64,000 nt of DNA. Source: Kalmusia sp. IMI 367209. Its lineage: Eukaryota; Ascomycota; Dothideomycetes; Pleosporales; Didymosphaeriaceae. Made by a program: the position numbers and the translations under genes. Below the pieces are notes generated by a model, which worked only from the letters and a program-made list of their open reading frames with translations, did no database searches and had not been told where the DNA came from. Location: assembly GCA_027946365.1 (NCBI GenBank), contig JAPEUQ010000006.1, positions 930,001 to 994,000 on the forward strand, read 5' to 3'. Below are positions 57,448 to 64,000 of this stretch, in pieces; the first letter of the stretch is position 1, and every line of letters begins with the position of its first letter.

Positions 57448-58200
57448 TGTGCGCAGGCCTGGAGGGAGTGGCTATCAGTCAGTCAAGGTCGAGTCCACAG
57501 ACGCCCGCACGGCGCATAGCGAGGGCAGACGGTATCGATTAAGGCTTCGGGAACACAATCAGGGGCCTTCTGAAGAGCTTCCAGGAGGGCAATGATGAAA
57601 CGGAGGGCTGGGCCGGGGAATTGAGACTCACAGCAACGTGCGCGCTAAAGAGCAGTGCAGCGGTGCAGCTGTGCAGCTGTGCAGCTGTTCCCAAAGCTCT
57701 CCCGCGGCGTTTAGAGGGCGGTATACTTTTAGCCCCGCCCTGGCTTACTGGGGTTGGAAGTCGGCGGTAAACGAGTCTGCATGCGACCGTTTGGAGAGGT
57801 CGGCGGGTACCACGACAACGTGCAGCTGGAAAGACAGACGGCAGGCGCAGGGAGAAACCGAGAGACAGAGTGAGGAGAAGAGAGAGAGCGCAGCAGCAGA
57901 AGCGCGGGCGAGCGAGAGTTGATGCAAGCAAGCCGGCATGGGCCTATCAAGGGCCGGCGCTTAGGAAGTGCAGGATGGATTGATTCCTGCTCAGAATAGG
58001 ACGAGCACTCGGAGCAGCACGGCCAGGGAAGCAGCCTCGAGCGCGCACGCTTGTCGAGGACAAGCGCACCGGGGGGTAGGGAGAATGAGGCGTCTAACGG
58101 CTGGGGTGGGCGGTCCGCTTTCATTTGCTGGCGTGCGAGGGCTCTTCTCGAGATGGGGGCATCGGACTCGACGAACCAGCGCGGTGCAGGGCGAGGGGAG

Positions 58201-58230
58201 CGAGTGCTGGCGAGTGCTGGCGAGTGCTGG
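58201..58230. repeat. Three copies of a 10-bp unit
   Basis: CGAGTGCTGG repeated three times head to tail, followed by a partial copy. Confidence 0.85.
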
Positions 58231-59515
58231 CGAGAGGCTGGCCGCCAAGCTGGCCGCCCCAGTGACACGACGGCATCGTTGGCTAGGTTTCGCGCTGCAG
58301 AAACCGCGGTGCCTGCATGGGACGAGCAGAAGCAGCCTCTCAACGGGCGCAAGAGGCCAGGGACGACGAGGGTTGACGACGGGGGTTCAGGATGAGGACG
58401 GCACTGCGCCGGGTGATTGGGCGGCCCAAGGTGACAGAGGCAAGCCAAATCACACGAGCCGACCGTCAGCCGCCCTATCATGATGCGCAGCCGCATCTGG
58501 TACGGGCCGCGGCATGGATCTCCCTCCCAGCCCAAGCCCAGAAGCGCAACCCCACCGCATCCAAGCAGCGCCCGTTTACCGCATACCATACCATGGTAGT
58601 ATATCAGACTGCGATTGCGCCTGAGAGCGCACCGACGTCTCTCCACCGCTGCCTGTGGACGTGTAGACATATCTCGCGACAACCGCACCATCGTGCTGCC
58701 CCGGCCCCCAGCGGACTCACAAGGCGTCATCATCGTCGTCGTCGTCGTTGGCGATTGGGGCTGCTGGGGCCGACGTCTACTCTGTCTGCGACAACCCCGC
58801 GGCCCTCCCTTTCTTCGCTCGGAAAACGGCTGGTGCTGTTTCGTGAAACGGCATCGTGCCTCCATGCCCTCTCTCTGTACCTCCCCATTCTCCACGGCCC
58901 AGATGCAACGCGAAGGGGGCGAATTGGGCTGGGCACGCCGCCCGTGACTGCTTCCAGAGTCGCGCATGGCTCCAGTGCAGCGGTCAACCCGACCATTGCT
59001 ACTGGACCCGAGGGCGTGTGTCGCAAGGTACGGAAGGGAACACGAATCCGTTCGCGCATACATGTGCTCGGCCCCTTTATCCAGGAACCCCCCTCCATCT
59101 CTGTTGATCGCACGCCTCCCGCCCATCTGAGGTTTGGCCTACATGAACGCCATGCTGTGTTGTTGTTGTTGCTGCTGCTGGGCACGAAACAGAAAGCACA
59201 GGCGCACTCGAAGCCGGCGCCGCAGGCTATCCGTCCCGCAGTGACTTACAGCCGTCCAAGCTTCGTCGATCCGCGAGGGGGGCTTCCTTTGCTCAGTGCA
59301 CCGAGATGCCTGCCGGTTCCATACAACAACCGCATATTGGCTTCTCATCTGAACCGCCCCAGCCTCCTTCTTCTCCATCATTTGCAGCATGCGAAGAGCA
59401 GCCATCCCGGCAAGGGGCCTCCTCTCTTATCGTCCCTGACCGCATCTTCTCTTGCCATTGACGACGGGCGGAGCGCTCATCACACTTTAGATTTTGCTCT
59501 AATGAGATGTTTTCA

Positions 59516-59559
59516 ATGCTATGCTATGCTATGCCATGCCATGCCATGCCATGCTATGC
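59516..59559. repeat. Pentanucleotide microsatellite (ATGCY)n
   Basis: About eight to nine units alternating between ATGCT and ATGCC. Confidence 0.85.
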
Positions 59560-61389
59560 GCGAGCTACTAAGCGCCCACACTAGCGACTGTTCCCTGCGG
59601 TGCATTGCCCAAGGCGGCCCAGCCTCCCTTTGCCCCTCAATCCAGCCCGTACCCCACGTCGCTCGCAATACAATGCGTAGTGCGAGCCCCCTTCCTGCAA
59701 CGCAACCTTCCCCTCCATGCACGCTTTCCAGAACAATCCGGCAGTTCCGTCTGGGTGTCGCAGACGAGTATCTGGGCCCAGGCGGTTCCGATCCAGCGTG
59801 GCACACCAAACACGCGCCGGCACCCGGATGCATGCTTGAGAAAATGGTACCGTTGAACGAGTTTGCGACTCGCTTAGGGGAGCCATGCCGGCTTACTAGT
59901 TCGGGTGCCGAGTCCCTTATTTTTGGACCATTGGCAAGTCACGAGTCTGTGATCTGTGATGTTTCGCAGCCAGTCAAGCCGCTCGTTCGCTCCGTCACAA
60001 TCATGCTATTCGTTCACACTTTGCGGATGAAGCGTTCGTGGGTGCCCGATTCGCCGTCGACGCGTGGACCTTGTACGCCTTGCACACCGATATCATGCCC
60101 AACTGTGACGGTGGTGAAAGGATTGCGCACGGTAACATGCTTTGGTCCCTTTATGCCTTGACGGTAACTCTTTCCCAACGTCTCCAATCACATACTGATT
60201 AGAAATATGCTTTGTTTGCATCTCGTGAGGGACGGGACGCAGGGCGAGCAATCAGAAGCGCGACCTTTTGCCGACCAAGCCGATTTGTTTGGTGTCTGCG
60301 GCGTTCTCATACCGATCGTCAACAGGTACCTTCGAAGGCAATACGTGCGAAAACCACGCTCGACTTCAGGAGAGAAAGCGAAGGTTCTTGGTTCGGTAGC
60401 GACAAACGTTGCTTGGTGGTAAGATCAATCGTAAAGTTGACGGTCGGTTGTCCAGTTGCACCGCTGAAGTGTATCGGCATCATGGCACCTTCCGGACGCA
60501 GTCTCACAGCGAACGTGGACTGCGAGTGGGCCGACCGACCCAGCTAACATCTCGTGGCATCATGGCAGGTCACGAACAAAGGACGAATCAAGTTCAAGGT
60601 GAATTATTGATATTCGCTGGGTATCTGATGGAAGGGGTATCATAAGAGGAAAAGCGCGACCGCCACAAGCAGCCCAATCAGCCATGTGGTGTCCCACGAA
60701 TCAAAAACATTCCGTTCCCAGTCGCTAAGTTTCCGTTCATCGGAGGGGTATCAAATGCAAATCTCAGAACGCCTGCAAATGCCAAAAACCTATCACAGCT
60801 CCACCACCAATCCGAGGCGAGCACTTGCTCAACCTCCGACACGATTCGCTTCCCCCATCGTAAAAGCGGTCCGACACTACCGACGTGTCGATCGTCTCTT
60901 CCAGACCTGACCTTGAAAAACTCGGCGAGGTCTGGACGTGCGAAGGCTCGCACGTCAGCACGACTCCACGATCCCATGGCGGTACATGAGCTTCCCGTGG
61001 AAGTACAAGAAGACCAACCGGAGCACAGTCCCAAATGTTCGTCACATTCAGGAAGCCACCTGTGTTGATGACTCTGCTTTCGGTGTCCGGGTGCTGAGGT
61101 GATGATGTCCGGATCCGGTCGGAGTGCGAAATGGAATGCGTGATGCATGGTACGCGTGCATTCCACTTACGCACTCGACACGGCTCAACATTGATACCAA
61201 TCAGTAGTCACGATCCTTGTCGTGACTCCTGGTATTGGTCGAGCAAGATGGGAAGCGCTCATATCATGATGCGGCAACCGCATGGTGTTGTTGACGACTA
61301 TTATTACTGGGCAACACGTTAGCGGCTGTCTTTTCCCAAATGCGCACATGGGACAAACCTACATTGAAAAGACCTTGTCGAATAGTTGC

Positions 61390-61821
61390 TCACTCTCGCT
61401 GGGCTTCGGGTGACTCAGAGATGGGAGTCATGGGCTTGCTGGAGCGACGAGGCTTGCGGCCACTGCTGCGCCTGCGCTGTTGCTTCTTGGGCTTCTCCGA
61501 GGCGTAGAGAGGTGGCAAGATGGGGAATGCCTGAGCCATGGGCGGTTGTCGTGGCGGTGCTGGTGCCTCCTGGAGGTACGGGCAGTCGTCGAAGTCCTCG
61601 CCGAAGAGGTCGGCGTCACTGATGAAGGAGCTGGGCGTGCTGCGGTACTCGAGCGAGCTGCCCGTGGGCCAGGACGGGTAGGCACATGACGAGCCGCGGC
61701 TGGAGGTAGATGATTCGACGGAGCAGTTGCTGTAGAGGGAGTCTGTGGGCGAAGCCATGGCTTTGACGGAGATGGGTAGCGACTTGGAGGGCGATGAACC
61801 TGGGGAAGTCTCGAAATGCAT
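61390..61821 (-). CDS. Small conserved fungal protein with SDADLFG motif
   Basis: Single exon, 143 residues from the ATG at 61821 (MHFETSPGSSPSKSLPISVK). Ser-rich N-terminus (SVESSTSSRGSSCAYPSWP), then a compact core SSFISDADLFGEDFDDCPYL followed by PPRQPPMAQAFPILPPLYA and a basic tail (KPKKQQRRRSSGRKPRRSSK) ending in TPISESPEAQRE. The acidic-aromatic core followed by a basic tail recurs in uncharacterised fungal proteins; no function is known to me. The tail could be a nuclear localisation signal. Long, empty DNA on both sides suggests long UTRs or extensive regulation. Confidence 0.72.
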   Translation of the reverse strand: MHFETSPGSSPSKSLPISVKAMASPTDSLYSNCSVESSTSSRGSSCAYPSWPTGSSLEYRSTPSSFISDADLFGEDFDDCPYLQEAPAPPRQPPMAQAFPILPPLYASEKPKKQQRRRSSGRKPRRSSKPMTPISESPEAQRE

Positions 61822-64000
61822 CGCGGAGGGAGTGGGGCTCGGGAGGTTATATGTTGTTTGCGGGTGTGGGTCGGCAGGAAAACACTGCTACCGGGAACGA
61901 CGCGGTCTTTTCGCGTGGTCGACGTCAGTTTAGCGCAACGAGTAGGTCGACCGAGGCGAAACTGGGTCCGGGTGTATGACGGCGTGGCAGGGCGGAACCG
62001 GATCCGAAGGTTGGAACTTCTGGTAGTGAAAGCCGGACTGGGGCCGCAACACGAAACCTGATCTGGGCTGTACGGGCTCAGGCTGCGCGAGGGAGGCGAT
62101 GGATGTAAATAGGCAGCGGGAACGAGGCGGGATCAGGAGGCCGAGTCAGAAGCAAAGCGTCTTCGACCACGCAGCGTCTCGAAGCGAAATCAGATGCTCT
62201 CTCCCATGTGGGATGCTGGCCCTTGCGGCGTTATATCTTCCGTCGCAAATTCCAACACTACGCCACGGCTCTCGACGCATGAAACGCTTGCGCGCTGTCG
62301 GATCCTGATTTGCTTCTTCTGACTTACGGTGAGTGACCGCTACTTGACTCGCCGCCTTGGGATTGGTCCGCCTTGTCACCGCCAGATGCGACCCGTCAGC
62401 CCCCCGTGTCCACCTCCGCTGCACCTGGTGCGCAACCCCGGCCGCGAAGACCGCCTTTCCCCATGCGACATCGCAGCCTGGCCCTGTCGCCCGCTCGCAC
62501 GCGGGTTGCTGAGATGACTCGTCGCGAGTGCGCAGCCAGCCAGCAAGCAAGCAAGCAACAACAGTCATGCTGAGCAGTGTGCTGTCGCGCCTTGTTGGCA
62601 CACCCACCGAAGCAGTGACTCAGGGCCGCCGCCGCCACCACACGAATCGTGGCGGCCTCGTCCTCGTCACTCTGAATCACAATCTACAATCTGGAACCTC
62701 CACGGCCGCGCCCCGTCGCTGCTCGTGGGCATGAGCACAGTCCAAGCCCCCACGAGGCTTTTGCGGAAAAATGGGGTGCACATCCAGTCTCGCCCACTCC
62801 TCCGGGGGCGGCGCGCCCAAGCTCCGCCCGGCCACCCTGCGTTTTCCACAGTCAGCTTAGGGGCGATCATGGCTGTCGGGTGTCGGTACAGCTCCTCCCA
62901 CGCATTCACCCGGACGTTTACATTGCCAGATGGGGACATGCAACGTACGGCTCGCTTTCCGCAGATCCGCCCTGCAAGAGCTTCCTCAGCTAGGCGCGCA
63001 AGACGCGAAGGGCTGGCACATGGCCGTGTCGCGCCCTGCCCTGCTTTGCGCGTCGTCGCAACCGCCTGCCTTGCCCTCGACTGGATCGCCACGAGGGCAC
63101 AGCGAAACACTTCGCAAACCTTCCTGAAGCCTGGAGGGACTCCGCCGTCTGACCGCGCTCCCCGGCCGGGCACACCACTGTCCGAGGTTTGTTCTTTAAC
63201 CGAATCGTAACCTGGGGTACATTAGCCTCGAGACGACGATCCAAGGGTCCGGTGTCCACCGCTTAGTCTCCGTTACATATTCTAGTCTCTGGACTTGCTC
63301 CTGCGCTCTGCTGTGCAGGCAAAGCGTTCATCCGGAAAGCACATGAAAGGCTCGTAGCAACCGTCGCCAACACGATCTGCCAGGAATCTCCCCAGACCCC
63401 AGGCCATTGCGAGGGAAAGCCTAGCGGGTGGTCAGCTCTCCAACGCCGTGCCGCCTTGCACATGCAATTCCCGCCCTCTGCCCCGACAGCCCTTCCCAAA
63501 ATTGCCAGCCTACATGCTGGAGGCCTCTGGTGCAACCCCAGAATCACTACTTTTGGTCGCAAGGCTGAGTAGACACATGTAATGACCGGTCATCTCTGCA
63601 GTCAGCGCTCCCGTCATCATTGCACACCCGCACGTCTACCGGAATCCCCGCGTGCGCCGGGAAGTTACACAAATAGCAGTCTTTCCAGAAATAACATCCC
63701 TACCCACCCTCCATAACAGCTCCACACAGACCTTTCGTGTTTGCTATCATCAGCCAAATTGCTTGCGGCTCCAAAGCCGTCAGCTCGCAATATGGAGCCA
63801 TGGCCACGTTTACTTCATCTTCCAGCATATTGGGCGTTTCTCTAGACCGAGAATTTGGAAGGCGCTCGGACACCATGTTTAATTGAATCCTTGGGTCGAT
63901 GTCGCGATTTGGCTCGTGCAAATTCCCGTAGAACGCACGAAGAAGGTTGTTTTCCCTTCTGCCTCGGGACGAGGTGCACTTCAGCCGAAGATCCACTTTG
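61822..64000. other. 2.2-kb GC-rich stretch without a supported gene
   Basis: Frames at 62146-62607 (-), 62667-63173 (-) and 62725-63210 (+) overlap on opposite strands and lack domain-like features or splice structure. Likely the promoter/5' region of the small conserved gene, and flank of a gene beyond the window. Confidence 0.5.

Larger units (their letters stand above)
57448..61389. other. 3.9-kb GC-rich stretch without a supported gene
   Basis: Contains the 5' flank of the WD40 gene and the 3' flank of the small conserved gene. Long frames exist on both strands (58392-60161 + and 57729-59126 -), but they overlap each other, are Arg/Pro/Ser/His-rich and run through simple repeats, so I do not accept them. 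Simple repeats: GTGCAGCT (57655-57688), CGAGTGCTGG x3 (58201-58230), GTT/GCT triplets (59158-59180), ATGCY (59516-59559). Confidence 0.55.

Noticed and set aside
57729..59126. 465-codon open frame on the minus strand
   Set aside because: Starts and ends without gene context, composition like translated GC-rich noncoding DNA, antiparallel to the 589-codon frame.
58392..60161. 589-codon open frame on the + strand
   Set aside because: Arg/Pro/Ser/His-rich, runs through triplet and pentanucleotide repeats, overlaps another long frame on the other strand, no domain, signal peptide or conserved-looking block.
62667..63210. Opposed frames of about 160 codons
   Set aside because: Mutually overlapping and low-complexity; no reason to prefer either strand.

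Overview
The window is nuclear DNA of a filamentous ascomycete (Pezizomycotina; Dothideomycetes is my impression, not a proof). Genes carry many short introns of about 47-90 bases with GTRNGT donors and YAG acceptors, proteins of the vesicle, RNA and ubiquitin machinery are clearly fungal, and secreted proteins, P450s and fungal rhodopsin-type receptors are frequent. Exon limits were worked out by eye from splice consensus plus reading-frame continuity. Where I give an exon list, the lengths keep frame unless I say otherwise.

Layout. (1) 0-19 kb is mostly a conserved housekeeping block: a sphingoid-base kinase, a one-membrane-span glycoprotein, beta-COP (SEC26), Mago nashi, the GID4 ubiquitin-ligase receptor, tRNA m7G methyltransferase (TRM8), rRNA-processing RRP1, an H3K9 methyltransferase with an N-terminal chromodomain, and a secreted AA12-like PQQ sugar dehydrogenase. 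(2) 19-41 kb is an accessory, gene-poor island with AT-rich spacers: two rhodopsin-family integral membrane proteins, two unrelated cytochrome P450s, a But2-domain secreted protein, a secreted cysteine-containing protein, a short inverted-repeat transposon remnant, and a secreted jacalin-like/aerolysin-like protein. No PKS, NRPS or terpene synthase is present, so this is not a complete secondary-metabolite cluster in this window. (3) 42-57.5 kb is conserved again: NAS6 proteasome chaperone, a GPI-type cell-wall protein, a TMF/Sgm1-type golgin, NIT2, an F-box-like protein and a 1700-residue WD40 protein. (4) 57.5-64 kb is a GC-rich, almost gene-free stretch with one small conserved protein.

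A cross-cutting observation: four otherwise intact genes (the membrane glycoprotein, GID4 twice, one receptor, NIT2) each need exactly one base fewer to stay in frame, and the surplus base always lies in a mononucleotide run or doublet. This looks more like over-called homopolymers in the assembly than like five independent mutations, and it matters for anyone translating these genes.
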